From the NCBI GenBank assembly GCA_020636025.1, contig JACJYQ010000006.1, positions 62,001-126,000 on the forward strand: a DNA stretch of 64,000 nucleotides, read 5' to 3'. A program made the position numbers and the translations under genes. The notes under the pieces were generated by a model, which saw only the letters and a list, made by a program, of their open reading frames with translations, made no database searches and was not told the DNA's origin. The DNA comes from Lewinellaceae bacterium. Its GTDB lineage: Bacteria > Bacteroidota > Bacteroidia > Chitinophagales > Saprospiraceae. Positions 9,381 to 19,520 of this stretch are shown piece after piece (the stretch's first letter is position 1; every line of letters starts with the position of its first letter).

Positions 9381-9447
9381 AATGCGAAATGTATCAATGC
9401 GAAATCAATTTTGTTATTGAGCATTTCGCATTGATACATTGCGCATT
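9381..9447. terminator. hairpin of AATGCGAAATG repeats between convergent genes
   Basis: Two 25-base arms (9381-9405 and 9423-9447) are inverted copies with one mismatch and a 17-base loop, between the ends of the GH92 gene and the DUF4175 gene. It could end transcription from both sides, though it lacks a clear T-run. The arms belong to the AATGCGAAATGTATC repeat class also at 19521-19570, 19676-19738 and 56289-56408. Confidence 0.55.
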
Positions 9448-9453
9448 GATTCA

Positions 9454-12400
9454 TTATTTCCCGCTTCCTTTCAAATACTCCTCAACGAGTTGCTTGTAGT
9501 ATGGTTTTAGTGCCGGCGAAACGGTGCGGAATTGTTCTATTTCGGCGCGGCGTTTTTTCAGGTATTCTTCCAGGGCCGGTGGCATTTTCGGCTGTATTTG
9601 TCGGGCGGATTCAGCCTGGCGCTTTTCATCCTGTTCGCGTTCGCGCTCTGCTTTTTCGTGTTCGAGCAAACGTGTGAGAATTTCCTGCTGACGTTTGAGC
9701 ATTTCATTGGTGAGGCGCTTGTTTACCAGATCGCGTTCAATCTGATCCATGCCCTGTATGGCTTGTTCAAGATTTTTATCCCCTTTGCCCTGCTCCATTT
9801 TTTCTTTTTGCAGCTTTTCCAGTGCCTTGCGCATAGCCGCTTGTTTGGCAGCCAGTTGAGCAAACTCTTTGCTGCTTCCAGGGCTTGCTCCACCGCCGCC
9901 ACTTTCACCTTTCTGTTTTTCCAGGCGATCCTTCAAATCTTTCATGATCTTGTTCAGGTCTTCCTGGCCTTTACTCATTTTATCCTTTGGCTCACCCTGA
10001 CCGCTCTGGCTTCCGTCACCTTTACCTTTTCCCTTTCCGGAGCTTTGTCCACTCTTATTCCCGGGCTTTTGGCAGCTCTGACTTCCAGGCATACCCGCGG
10101 CCATTTGTTCCTGCATGTTCTGCATGGCTTCGGATAGCAGAAGCGCCAGATCATTCAAGCCTTTCATGGCGCTTTGTTGCTGCACATTGGCTGTGCTGGT
10201 GCGCCGCTCTTCCAGCTCTTCCAAACTCTGATCGAAGGCAAATTTCAGATCGGTCACTTTATCGGTAATTACCCCGGATATCTCAAACTGTCGGTTGGCG
10301 AGTGCCTGCAAACTATCTTCTACCAGTCGGAAATCGTCTTTAATTTTAAACTGATCCTGAGTCAACTCAACATAACGCTGAGTATTGATGGTTGTCTTGT
10401 GCACTTCATTCATATTCTTCTCCTGATCGAATGAAAGAGCCACCAGGTTTTCCAGGAGTTGACGTATGGTTTTCAGGTCTTCCTCCATTTGCTCCTGCTC
10501 GCCGGCCTGCTTGTTCTGTTGCATCTTGTTGGCCATGTTCTTCATCTTATTCGCAGCAGATTTCTGCTTCTTGCCGGCGCTCTTGTTCTGCTTATTGGAG
10601 ATGTCCTGCTTTGCATCATTCATATCCTGCTTCGCATCGTTCATATCCTGCTTGTTATTTTCAATATCCTGCGGGCGCTTCAACTCTTCATTTTTCTTGA
10701 GTAGCTCATCCATGTTTTTCATCAGGTCATCCATGCGCTTGTTCAACTCTTCCTGGTCTTTTGCCAGTTCTTCAGTTGATTTTTCTCCATCCTCCGTTGG
10801 CTGCACCAGATCTTCCTGATCTTTAGCCAGCTCTTCCAGATTTGAGATTTGTTCATCCAGCATTTGTTCCACTTCCAACTGCTTGTATAACTCTTTCAAA
10901 CGCTCAATGTCCTTCGACATCTCTTCGTTTTTGAGCTGCATATCCTCCATTTTATCCAGCGCCTGATCCTTGTTCTGCTCTTCCATCAATTTCTGAATGT
11001 CTTCTATCAACTGCTGCATTTCTTCCGACATAGTGTCCTCCATCATCTTTTCCAGCTTTTCCTGTTTTTCCTGAACTTGCTCACTCTGCTGGTTAAATTC
11101 CTGTTGCTGCTGCTTGTTTTGATCAAAGTTTAGCTTGGCCTGTTCCAACTGCTCCTGCAATTGTTTTTGCCTGTCAAGCAGGCGCTCCATTTCCTTGCGG
11201 GTTTGCCAGTCGAGCTCCTTCTTCTGCAAAACTTTGTCGCGAAGCTTTTTCAGCTCTTCCTGGACTTTCAAACTCTCTTTCAGCGCTTTCTCCAGGTCCT
11301 GTTTAATCTGCTCATTGTTTGCAGACTGCTGCTCTTTCATCTCGTCGAGACTTGGCAATTTATAAGACATCAGACCGGTTCGGGCGCTTTTTGACCCATT
11401 CACCGCGTCATTGTCAAACACTTCAAAATAATACTGCACTTCGTCGCCCGGTTTGAGGTCGAGATTGCGAATGTCCCAGCTGTAATCAAACTGGGCCTGT
11501 TTGCCTGCCGGTTTGTCAATTTTCACCGTTTGCATCGGCATTTGACCACCCTTGGCTTTTTTAATCTGATAATTGAATGTCAGATTGAGCAAGCCATAAT
11601 CATCCGAAGCATCTCCGGCAAAAAAGGAGAGCCGCAGGTTGCTGCTATCCTTAAATTCTTCAACTGAAATCTGCGGGTGTAGATCAGGAATTACGGTAAT
11701 GGTGTAGGCAACTGAATCGGCGCCTTCAAGCGCTTCGTTGCTGAGGAATATCTTGTAAATCTCGTCCTTCAAAGCACGGCGATTGTACTGGAACAACTGA
11801 TCGTCAAACCGCTTGGCATCCGTTCCTGCTTCGTTGCCAAATTTCAGCATCAGTTCATCCGTATTCTGTGCATCGAATACCCAGCCGATATTGGTCCCTT
11901 GCGGAATAACCAAATCGCCCACATTGGATAATTCTTCCGTAGCCCGACCGATGTAGGAAGGGAATTTCAGTTTGGTTGAAAAAGTAAGAATATTGGGTTT
12001 TCGGATCACATTCAGCAGGTAATCCCGACTTTCTACACCGCCGCCAAACAGCTTGAATTCCGTGTCTTTCTGAACATTGACAAACTTGTAGGTAAAGGTG
12101 TTATTCGACTCTTTATTCAATCGATACTGCACATTTCCCAGGCTAATGAATACATCTTTTGGCAAGGCATCTCCATCCACTGTAACGGCAAGATCATAAT
12201 CGGAAAACTGAACGGCTTTCAAATCTTCGGTATTCAAAACAAACCTGAATGGAGCCGGTTTTTCGTACTTGGTACCGCTATTCCAAAGACGCATGGATCC
12301 TTCCCGAATGATGTAGGGCGCACCCAACATCAGGAACAGGAATAGCATGATGGGAGGCAAGGCATACCTCAGGTACTTTCTGTTTTTACCCAAATCAATG

Positions 12401-12855
12401 GCCGATTGAAAAGGCACCAGCCTGATCTCATCGCTTTTCTGGTTGATGCTGGCATTGATCAGTTCTTTATAAATGGCGTTGCTACTCTGCTGTTTCAGCT
12501 GTAGAATATTCAATAACTTATCTTGTACATTAGTAAAGTGCTGACCAATGATCGAAGCGGCCTGTTCGTGGCTGATCACTTTCCCCAGGTGGAAATAATG
12601 CATGAGCGGCAATGCCACCCAGCGATAGAGAGCGTATCCGCTCAAACCAAGGAATCCCCACAGCAATACCGTACGGGTAGTGGTTCCGAAATACAGGTAG
12701 TACTCGGCAATGTTGAGCAGGATGAATAAGCCCAATACGGCACCAACTGTATACAGCGCTCCGCGAAGAAGCTGATTGATGTAAAATTTCCGGATAAAAG
12801 CGTCGAGCTTCTCGATCAAATGGGAATAGTTGTCCTGTTGCATAATATCTTTCAT
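9454..12855 (-). CDS. DUF4175 family membrane protein with long coiled coil
   Basis: This 1133-residue protein matches the DUF4175 pattern of Bacteroidota. The N-terminus has two membrane helices (about residues 33-55, GALYTVGAVLGLFILLNIAE, and 60-80, TVLLWGFLGLSGYALYRW) and a third near 175 (PPIMLFLFLMLGAPYII). A beta-rich extracytoplasmic region follows, then from about 510 to the end a Gln/Glu/Lys-rich coiled coil with low-complexity segments (KQDMNDAKQDMNDAKQD; SGKGKGKGDGSQSGQG). Function is unknown; such proteins probably sit in the inner membrane with a rod-like periplasmic part. The start may be the Met at residue 5 (MQQDNYSHLIEKL). It stands alone between a convergent gene and a 570-base intergenic stretch. 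Confidence 0.9.
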   Translation of the reverse strand: MKDIMQQDNYSHLIEKLDAFIRKFYINQLLRGALYTVGAVLGLFILLNIAEYYLYFGTTTRTVLLWGFLGLSGYALYRWVALPLMHYFHLGKVISHEQAASIIGQHFTNVQDKLLNILQLKQQSSNAIYKELINASINQKSDEIRLVPFQSAIDLGKNRKYLRYALPPIMLFLFLMLGAPYIIREGSMRLWNSGTKYEKPAPFRFVLNTEDLKAVQFSDYDLAVTVDGDALPKDVFISLGNVQYRLNKESNNTFTYKFVNVQKDTEFKLFGGGVESRDYLLNVIRKPNILTFSTKLKFPSYIGRATEELSNVGDLVIPQGTNIGWVFDAQNTDELMLKFGNEAGTDAKRFDDQLFQYNRRALKDEIYKIFLSNEALEGADSVAYTITVIPDLHPQISVEEFKDSSNLRLSFFAGDASDDYGLLNLTFNYQIKKAKGGQMPMQTVKIDKPAGKQAQFDYSWDIRNLDLKPGDEVQYYFEVFDNDAVNGSKSARTGLMSYKLPSLDEMKEQQSANNEQIKQDLEKALKESLKVQEELKKLRDKVLQKKELDWQTRKEMERLLDRQKQLQEQLEQAKLNFDQNKQQQQEFNQQSEQVQEKQEKLEKMMEDTMSEEMQQLIEDIQKLMEEQNKDQALDKMEDMQLKNEEMSKDIERLKELYKQLEVEQMLDEQISNLEELAKDQEDLVQPTEDGEKSTEELAKDQEELNKRMDDLMKNMDELLKKNEELKRPQDIENNKQDMNDAKQDMNDAKQDISNKQNKSAGKKQKSAANKMKNMANKMQQNKQAGEQEQMEEDLKTIRQLLENLVALSFDQEKNMNEVHKTTINTQRYVELTQDQFKIKDDFRLVEDSLQALANRQFEISGVITDKVTDLKFAFDQSLEELEERRTSTANVQQQSAMKGLNDLALLLSEAMQNMQEQMAAGMPGSQSCQKPGNKSGQSSGKGKGKGDGSQSGQGEPKDKMSKGQEDLNKIMKDLKDRLEKQKGESGGGGASPGSSKEFAQLAAKQAAMRKALEKLQKEKMEQGKGDKNLEQAIQGMDQIERDLVNKRLTNEMLKRQQEILTRLLEHEKAEREREQDEKRQAESARQIQPKMPPALEEYLKKRRAEIEQFRTVSPALKPYYKQLVEEYLKGSGK

Positions 12856-13350
12856 TGGACGCGAATACGGGAAATACGTCTGATTATTAATAGTTGCGGG
12901 TTATCCCTTAAAGGTTGCACACCACAGGGCAAAATAAACGCTTTTTTGGACGAAAAGTTGGGGAGAAACCCGAATTAACCGGAAACTGTCAAAGATTACC
13001 TTGATTTCGGTGATTCATGTGATTTCTTTGATTTGGGCTACGCCCTGCTAACAGGGATTTAAGATTGATCCCGAACTAGGTTCGGGACATGCTTGTAGAT
13101 TGTGGATGTAAAAAAGGTGGTCTTCTCTGATTAAATGAATAAATGATTACATGAACACATGATTTATGATTAGATAGGCGAGTGTAGAGTTAAGAAGACT
13201 CTATTATAGTAAAGCTACCTTATCATTTGCACTTCAACAATTACTTCGAAGATCATGTGTTCATGTAATAATTTGCTCATTTAATCAGAACCGCAAACCT
13301 ATACTTGTGTTAATGGCCTTAAAATCAAGCGAAATGCGCAAGTTTTGACA
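12856..13350. repeat. intergenic stretch with a 37-bp inverted repeat and REP-like hairpins
   Basis: No gene is visible. Arms at 13127-13163 and 13252-13288 are inverted copies (3 mismatches in 37) containing ATTACATGAACACATGAT, separated by 88 bases. A hairpin TCCCGAACTAGGTTCGGGA lies at 13069-13087 and recurs in near-identical form at 55359-55377. CCCTGCTAACAGGG near 13044-13057 forms another short hairpin. Confidence 0.7.
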
Positions 13351-13354
13351 TCCC

Positions 13355-13392
13355 AAAAAAAAGCGGCAGCATACCTTTTGGTATGCCACCGC
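13355..13392 (-). terminator. rho-independent terminator of the beta-helix protein gene
   Basis: On the minus strand GCGGTGGCATACC and GGTATGCTGCCGC pair around an AAAA loop (13363-13392), followed by eight T residues. It lies about 35 bases after the stop at 13427. Confidence 0.9.
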
Positions 13393-13426
13393 CATATCTG
13401 GTTTTATATATCTAAGACTGATTGTC

Positions 13427-16291
13427 TTACCGTACAATGATCAGCTTCTCAGTAGCCACAGCGTCATTAGCCTGGATGCGTACAAAGTAGAATCCATTGG
13501 CAAGATCGCTTGTGTTCAGGCTGTAAGTCTGCTCACCGGCAAATGCTCTTTCGTTAACCTGCTGGCCGATATACTGTCCGTTCAGGCTGTAGATCTCAAC
13601 AGTCAGATCAGCGTTCTCAACCAGATTCAACTGGAGAGTAGCGTGGTCGTTGGCAACAGTTGGGAACAACTTGATAGAGTTGATGTAATTGGCAACGTCT
13701 TTTGTTTCAACGAGACAGCTAACGTTCAACTCTTTGTAAGTGGCCCATCCGCAAGTCCAGTCTGCTGCTGCACCACCGCCACCGAATGCACCGATGTAAG
13801 TTACTTTATCAAAGAAAGCATTGTCGATACGTGGGTACGTGAAATTTGCAGCACCCAGTGCAGGAGAAGGGCCTGTAGGCTGAGCATTAGGCAAATCCAG
13901 ATTGTATGGATCCTGTAGTTTTGCACCATTTACATCGGCATTGCTGTTGTTAGCCCAGCCAGAAGTACCAAACCAGGTATCAATATCAAAACCGGCAGCA
14001 TTCGTCAACAGAAGGTCAGACGGTCCGTAAATGTGTATGTTCTTAACCTCGAGAAGGCCATCCGTAGCATTCTGTGCAGTATTGTCACCATCGATGTAAA
14101 GACCTACAGGATATGAACCCATTAGCAAGCTGTTGAAAATGCTTGTGCGTGAGTTGCGACGGATGTGAGCAGCACGCTTGTACAAAGAGCTTGTATTTGC
14201 ACCGGTAGGGCCAACCAAGGTTACGTTAGAGAAAGTAGGTCCGGTAATTGGTGTAGCACCGTCGCCGGCAGAGTTGTTGTCAGATTCCCAACCGTTAGAA
14301 CCACTTACGTCGGCAACCTGTGGGTCGCGAACTGAGAAGCAGTACTGGAGGTTACCGCGGTATCCGTTATCTGTATCGAAATCGTCGTCGAGAGCGCGGT
14401 ATGCGATCATGTGCTTGCAGTTTACAGTTCCACCGAACCACTCGTAAGCATCATCGCCAGAGTAAGCAACTTCTACATAATCAACAGTAGTTCCAGAACC
14501 TACAGCACCGAAAGTGATACCGTTGATCTCGTTGTTTGGCTGGAAAGCAATACCAGGATATTCAACGCGAACGTAACGAAGAACACCTGAGTTATCAGCA
14601 TCATCAGTTCCACCGTACAGACCTTTAACAGGGTCGATACCACCTTCGATCAAACCAAGACCTGGAGTACCGTTGTACACCTGGTTGGTAGTAGCACGAC
14701 CAAGGATGATCAAACCACCCCATGATCCGTAAGTTGGGTTAGGATCGTTTGTAGTGAATACGATTGGATCCTGTGCAGTACCGTCAGCAACAAGTTTAGA
14801 GCAACGTGTTACGATCAAAGCACCTTTAGAACCTTTGTCACCTTTGATCACGGTACCTGGCTGGATGGTCAGGGTAGCGCAGTTGGTAACGTAGATAAAG
14901 CCCTGGAGTGTGTATTCATTATCAGCTGTCCAGGTAGTATTGGAAGTGATGTCAGTAGAAACAGTCACCTGGTTTGGCATGGCAGGAGGAACGCAACCAT
15001 CGTCAGCCCATTTAGCCCATGGACAAGTCCAGTCACCAGTTGGTCCGAAAGCACCGGCGTAGCTTACAGGTGTGAAAAACGCATCTGAAATACGGGCATC
15101 AGAAGTAAAGCTGGCAGCCTGCAATACGGGAGAACCAGGCATTGGGCGTGGGTTTGGACGGTTGATGTTAAATGGGTCAACCAACATGGCATCAGATGAA
15201 TTGGATGTTGCTGTTATGTTGTGAGATGCAGCATAAGCATTAATGTCAAAAGCAGCAGCATTGGTGCTCAAAGGAGTTGCAGCTCCGCAGTAGAAACTGT
15301 TGCGTACAACCAAATCACCGTTCATTGCGTTAGCGGCAGTGTTGTCGCCATCTATGTACAAACCAACTGGGTAGTCACCTACAAATACAGAGTTGTAAGG
15401 AGAACACATGGTGTTGCGACGCAAGTGGTTCATCCGCTTGTAGAGTGAACTGGTGTTCGCTCCGCTAGGACCGCAAATGGTTACGTTAGAGAAAGTAGGT
15501 CCTGTGATCGGGGTAGTTCCATCTCCAGCAGAGTTGTTATCAGACTCAAATCCGTTAGAGCCACTCACGTCACCAACCTGAGGATCGCGAACTGACAATA
15601 CGAACTGAAGCTTTCCTCTATATCCGTTGTCTGTATCGAAATCATCATCAAGTGCGCGGTAGGCGATGAGATGTTTGCAGTTTACAGTTCCACCGAACCA
15701 TTCGAAAGCGTCGTCACCAGAGTAAGAAACCTGTACGTGGTCAACAGTAGTACCGGAACCTACAGCACCGAAAGTGATGCCGTTGATCTCGTTGTTTGGC
15801 TGGAATGCGATACCAGGATATTCAACGCGAACGTAGCGAAGGATACCAGAGTTATCGGCATCGTCGGCACCACCGTACAAACCTTTAACTGGGTCGATAC
15901 CACCTTCGATCAAACCGAGACCCGGAGTACCGTTGTAAACCTGGTTGGTTGTAGCATTTCCTAAAAGGATCAAACCACCCCAGTCTCCATAAGTTGGGGA
16001 AGATTCGTTACTGGTAAATACGATTGGATCACCAGCATTTCCATCAGCGATGATCTTTGAACCACGGGTGATAATCAAGGTACCCTTGGTATTTCTATCA
16101 CCTTTAATAGTAGTACCTGGTTCAATGGTCAATGTGGCATTATTAGTAACATACACAAACCCGCTGAGGAGGTAAGTATTAGACTTCGTCCAGGTAGTAT
16201 TCGTAGAAATGTCTCCTGATACAACAGTTTGAGCCAGAAGACCTCCAAATACTGTGAACAGAAGAACAAAAAGTACAAGCAATTTTTTCAT
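13427..16291 (-). CDS. duplicated beta-helix-like surface protein with T9SS sorting domain
   Basis: The 954-residue protein begins with a signal peptide (MKKLLVLFVLLFTVFGGLLAQ). Two homologous halves of about 400 residues follow, each opening with VSxDIxxNTTW, continuing through TLTIxPGTxIKGD, GLIEGGIDPVKGLYGG, NNEINGITFGAVGSGTTVD and FGGTVNCKH. The pattern suggests a right-handed parallel beta-helix or similar surface fold. The last about 80 residues (from SIKLFPTVANDHATLQLNL to ATEKLIIVR) are a type A T9SS sorting domain, so the protein is exported to the cell surface. I chose the ATG at 16291; a longer frame to 16441 would run through the terminator of the upstream receptor gene. It follows a TonB-dependent receptor gene on the same strand and could be its partner. 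Substrate unknown. Confidence 0.9.
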   Translation of the reverse strand: MKKLLVLFVLLFTVFGGLLAQTVVSGDISTNTTWTKSNTYLLSGFVYVTNNATLTIEPGTTIKGDRNTKGTLIITRGSKIIADGNAGDPIVFTSNESSPTYGDWGGLILLGNATTNQVYNGTPGLGLIEGGIDPVKGLYGGADDADNSGILRYVRVEYPGIAFQPNNEINGITFGAVGSGTTVDHVQVSYSGDDAFEWFGGTVNCKHLIAYRALDDDFDTDNGYRGKLQFVLSVRDPQVGDVSGSNGFESDNNSAGDGTTPITGPTFSNVTICGPSGANTSSLYKRMNHLRRNTMCSPYNSVFVGDYPVGLYIDGDNTAANAMNGDLVVRNSFYCGAATPLSTNAAAFDINAYAASHNITATSNSSDAMLVDPFNINRPNPRPMPGSPVLQAASFTSDARISDAFFTPVSYAGAFGPTGDWTCPWAKWADDGCVPPAMPNQVTVSTDITSNTTWTADNEYTLQGFIYVTNCATLTIQPGTVIKGDKGSKGALIVTRCSKLVADGTAQDPIVFTTNDPNPTYGSWGGLIILGRATTNQVYNGTPGLGLIEGGIDPVKGLYGGTDDADNSGVLRYVRVEYPGIAFQPNNEINGITFGAVGSGTTVDYVEVAYSGDDAYEWFGGTVNCKHMIAYRALDDDFDTDNGYRGNLQYCFSVRDPQVADVSGSNGWESDNNSAGDGATPITGPTFSNVTLVGPTGANTSSLYKRAAHIRRNSRTSIFNSLLMGSYPVGLYIDGDNTAQNATDGLLEVKNIHIYGPSDLLLTNAAGFDIDTWFGTSGWANNSNADVNGAKLQDPYNLDLPNAQPTGPSPALGAANFTYPRIDNAFFDKVTYIGAFGGGGAAADWTCGWATYKELNVSCLVETKDVANYINSIKLFPTVANDHATLQLNLVENADLTVEIYSLNGQYIGQQVNERAFAGEQTYSLNTSDLANGFYFVRIQANDAVATEKLIIVR

Positions 16292-16421
16292 AGAAGAGGA
16301 AATTTTTAATTGGAATAATTTGCTCTGCAAAGGTCGACAGCCATCCTCTGGAGAATGAAAAGACCGCGTTAAGTGTGGATTAAGTTTGCGTAACGCCAGC
16401 GTTAAGCAGTGGTGAATCAGT

Positions 16422-16458
16422 AAAAAATAAAGCCCGAGCAACTTACGTCAGCCGGGCC
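16422..16458 (-). terminator. probable terminator after the TonB-dependent receptor gene
   Basis: On the minus strand GCCCGGC and GCTCGGGC pair with one bulged base, followed by TTTATTTTTT. It lies about 160 bases after the receptor stop and separates the receptor from the beta-helix protein gene. Confidence 0.65.
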
Positions 16459-16617
16459 TTTGTAGTTAAGTTCCTAACCTTAAACTACTAAATCTGTATC
16501 AAAACTCTTTTGTAGAATACAACTGCGGATAGAGACTATCGCGTTGTAAACTTGTTGTTATCTTTTAGGAAGAAGGCAAAACAAGACAAAGTATTTTACC
16601 TCAATTTGTTATTCTAA

Positions 16618-19416
16618 TTAAAACCTGTAGCCTAAGCTTAGAGAAATTGTGCTTCCGAACTGCAAACGCTGGATCACATTATCCACTCCGGGCTCGTACT
16701 TATGGCTGGAGTTCTCGTCCTGATAGTACAGAAAGTCCTGATTCAGAATATCACCCCAGGTGAATTTGATTTCGCCACGCTCTCCAATATTTTTGGAAAC
16801 GGAAAAATCAAGCAGGTTACGGTGGCGCTCATAGATATCGCCATAACCAACAGTACCAACCCGGCTAATACGATCACCAATCACGTTGAAGATCAAAGCT
16901 GTATTCAAACCAATTTTTCTCCAGTTATAGTTTAACCCGGCATTGATCACGTAAGGAGACTGCCCCTGGAGCGCACGGGTAGAATCGAAATAAGATACTC
17001 CCTCTGAAAGGTCAATATTAGATCGTATAAAAGCTGCATTACTAAAGAATGTCAAGTCTTCCGCACCAAGAAAATCCAGATTTTTACGGATCTCAAATTC
17101 AGCACCATAGTTGTTGGCGCTGGCCACATTCACATAGGAGAATGTATTGGTACCGGTACCCACTGCTGAGAATGTGAACTCAATCGGATTTTTAAACCTT
17201 TTATAGAACAAGCTTACACTAAACAACTGGTTTCTACCCGGATACAGCTCATAACGCAAATCTGCGTTATAAACAGAACCTTGTGTTAGGTTCTGATTGC
17301 CAATTACGTTTGCATTCAGGAAGAAGTCAAAGAAAGAGAACGGAGCCAATTCACGGAATTCAGCACGGCTAACGGTTTTAGAACCGGAAAGACGCAACTG
17401 CTGCTTTTCAGTCAGGCTGTATGTGATGTTGAAAGAAGGCAACAACGCTGTGATGGTTGTATCAACGGTAATAGGAGGCCCCTGGTACTGTCCGGATTGA
17501 ATTTGCTGGCGGAAGCTTTCTACGCGGGCGCCCCAGGCAATGCGAAGTCTGTCGGCAATTTTATTTTCTAGCAAGACATAACCAGCTTGCAATTCAGATT
17601 GCCCTGCATAGCTGTCACTCGGATTGGTGATTTCATCCATGATAAAACCATTGTTTCCGATATGATCTGGTGCGAAGATCTGGTCCTGTGGCAAGTTGAG
17701 CAGATCATAGTCGAACTGCAGGAAGTTACCAAGTACATAACCCATCACACGGGCGTCAAATGTTCTGTCGCGTTTCTGGTACAATCCACCCACTTTTACA
17801 GACTGTTTTTGTCCGGCGAGTTTGAATGGAATGGTCAGATCAACATTTCCATTGTAGGTGGTTTCCTCCAGGGTGGAGTAGAAACGGCCAGAGAGATAAG
17901 GCGCAGCAGAACCAAATGGAACATAAGCCTGATAAGGAACAGACACGTCGAGTGTATCATCCCAGTTTTTGTAGTAGAACATACGACGCAGAGAAGGCAC
18001 GTCGCGGGTATTGCGGTTTATACCGCCACCCCAGTTCAGGCGCAGGCCTTTTTCTGTCAACTGGTGGTCACCGTACAAACGGGTTGTCAGCAGGTGATTT
18101 TCAGTGTATTCAATAGAGGTAGAACTTACTTTACGTTGCTGTTCAATGTCATCACCAAAACGATCACCGATTACATTGTCAGTATTGGTTGAGTATGTCG
18201 CCTGAATACCGATCTTTTGTGTGTTGTTAATTTTCAAGGCGCTGTTAAACAGGGCACCCCACAATACATTGTTTTTGAACTGGCGATCTGAGTAGTTGAA
18301 CAACTGCTGTCCACCAGAGATGTAGTCGGCACGCATGCCATTCTGGATGCGGTTGTTGTTGCTGTAGGAAATACCCAGTGTTGTTCCGAAATTAACTTTT
18401 TTAGCCGGGTCAGTAACGTATCCGCCGCTAAGCTGGAAGCCAAGATTTGGACGGTAGCTGCTTTTTTCATTGATGGCCCAGTCATTCGGGAAATCCATTG
18501 TTGAACGATACCGCTCGTCTTTGGTCTGGTTTTTATAGTCTTCAGTTGAAGGAAAAGAGCCTGGTAAAGCGCGGGTTCCGTCATCCATTCCTAACCAGTC
18601 GGAACCACCGCCTGCAGCGGCTTTGTAGTCTTTAAATGTGGTAACGGTATTGTAACCACCGCTTACGTTCACCTTCAGAAAAGAGTTTTCAGGAATGTCT
18701 TTGGTTGTAACCAGAATAGCGCCACCGGCAAATTCACCAGGCAAATCAGCGTTGGCTGTTTTTACAATCACCAGGTTATCGAGCATAGAAGACGGGAAAA
18801 GATCGAAAGAGAAAGCTTTTCTGTCTGGCTCGGTGCTGCCCAAAAGAGCGCCATTCAACAAAGCAATGTTGTAACGGTCGTTCAACCCGCGGATAACCGC
18901 AAATTTGTTGTCCTGGATACTGGCGCCGCTTACGCGACGAATCACATCACCAGTAGTACGGTCTGGTGTGCGCTTGATGGTTTCAGAACTGATGCCATCC
19001 CCAATGGTAGAACTGTTCTTTTGCAGGATGGTCAGAGCACTTTGGCTTTCGCGGGAGGCGCGGGCCACGATCACTACCTCGGCAATAGAAGTGGCAGAAG
19101 CTTCTTCCATAGGAACATCGACTGTAGTAGCCTGGCCGTCTTTAACTTCAATTTCTTCGATGGTTTTGGTAGCAAAACCAGTGTAGGTAATGGTAATCTT
19201 GTGGGTACCTACCGGTACATTGGCAATGGTGTAATTGCCATCAAAATCAGAAATGGCGCCGCCGCCACCTTCATCGAGGCGAACTGTAACGCCGATGAGC
19301 GGGTCAGCAAGACCAGCGTCAATAATTTTTCCGGCAATGGTACCTTTTTGTGAGAAGAGAGAGAGGGGTAAAAGGAGAGCAATGGCAAAAACGCCTGTTA
19401 GGAATTGTTTTGTCAT
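16618..19416 (-). CDS. TonB-dependent outer membrane receptor
   Basis: The 932-residue protein starts at MTKQFLTGVFAIALLLPLSLFSQ, a signal peptide; the earlier possible start at 19473 lacks one. Residues about 25-110 form a carboxypeptidase-regulatory-like domain (GTIAGKIIDAGLADPLIGVTV; TITYTGFATKTIEEIEV). The plug follows (VIRGLNDRYNIALLNGALL; VKTANADLPGEFAGGAILV), and then a beta-barrel ends in the outer-membrane signature SLSLGYRF. Such receptors import bulky ligands with energy from TonB-ExbBD. It is not a SusC-type receptor with a SusD partner; the only linked gene is the beta-helix T9SS protein downstream (13427-16291), separated by a terminator. The ligand cannot be read from sequence. 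Confidence 0.93.
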   Translation of the reverse strand: MTKQFLTGVFAIALLLPLSLFSQKGTIAGKIIDAGLADPLIGVTVRLDEGGGGAISDFDGNYTIANVPVGTHKITITYTGFATKTIEEIEVKDGQATTVDVPMEEASATSIAEVVIVARASRESQSALTILQKNSSTIGDGISSETIKRTPDRTTGDVIRRVSGASIQDNKFAVIRGLNDRYNIALLNGALLGSTEPDRKAFSFDLFPSSMLDNLVIVKTANADLPGEFAGGAILVTTKDIPENSFLKVNVSGGYNTVTTFKDYKAAAGGGSDWLGMDDGTRALPGSFPSTEDYKNQTKDERYRSTMDFPNDWAINEKSSYRPNLGFQLSGGYVTDPAKKVNFGTTLGISYSNNNRIQNGMRADYISGGQQLFNYSDRQFKNNVLWGALFNSALKINNTQKIGIQATYSTNTDNVIGDRFGDDIEQQRKVSSTSIEYTENHLLTTRLYGDHQLTEKGLRLNWGGGINRNTRDVPSLRRMFYYKNWDDTLDVSVPYQAYVPFGSAAPYLSGRFYSTLEETTYNGNVDLTIPFKLAGQKQSVKVGGLYQKRDRTFDARVMGYVLGNFLQFDYDLLNLPQDQIFAPDHIGNNGFIMDEITNPSDSYAGQSELQAGYVLLENKIADRLRIAWGARVESFRQQIQSGQYQGPPITVDTTITALLPSFNITYSLTEKQQLRLSGSKTVSRAEFRELAPFSFFDFFLNANVIGNQNLTQGSVYNADLRYELYPGRNQLFSVSLFYKRFKNPIEFTFSAVGTGTNTFSYVNVASANNYGAEFEIRKNLDFLGAEDLTFFSNAAFIRSNIDLSEGVSYFDSTRALQGQSPYVINAGLNYNWRKIGLNTALIFNVIGDRISRVGTVGYGDIYERHRNLLDFSVSKNIGERGEIKFTWGDILNQDFLYYQDENSSHKYEPGVDNVIQRLQFGSTISLSLGYRF

Positions 19417-19520
19417 AATGTGTGATACAGATTTGCCCGCAAAATTCCTGAAAGGGATTGGACCATATGACAAAATCTATGTGAAGTTTGTGTTAAGTTA
19501 GTGTACGATTTACGGAATGA

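Noticed and set aside
9532..10137. Long plus-strand frames across 9.5-11.4 kb
   Set aside because: They are antisense to the low-complexity coiled coil of the DUF4175 gene and have no family features.
16618..19416. SusC-type receptor of a polysaccharide locus
   Set aside because: No SusD-like gene lies next to it, and the GH92 gene is 10 kb away on the other strand.
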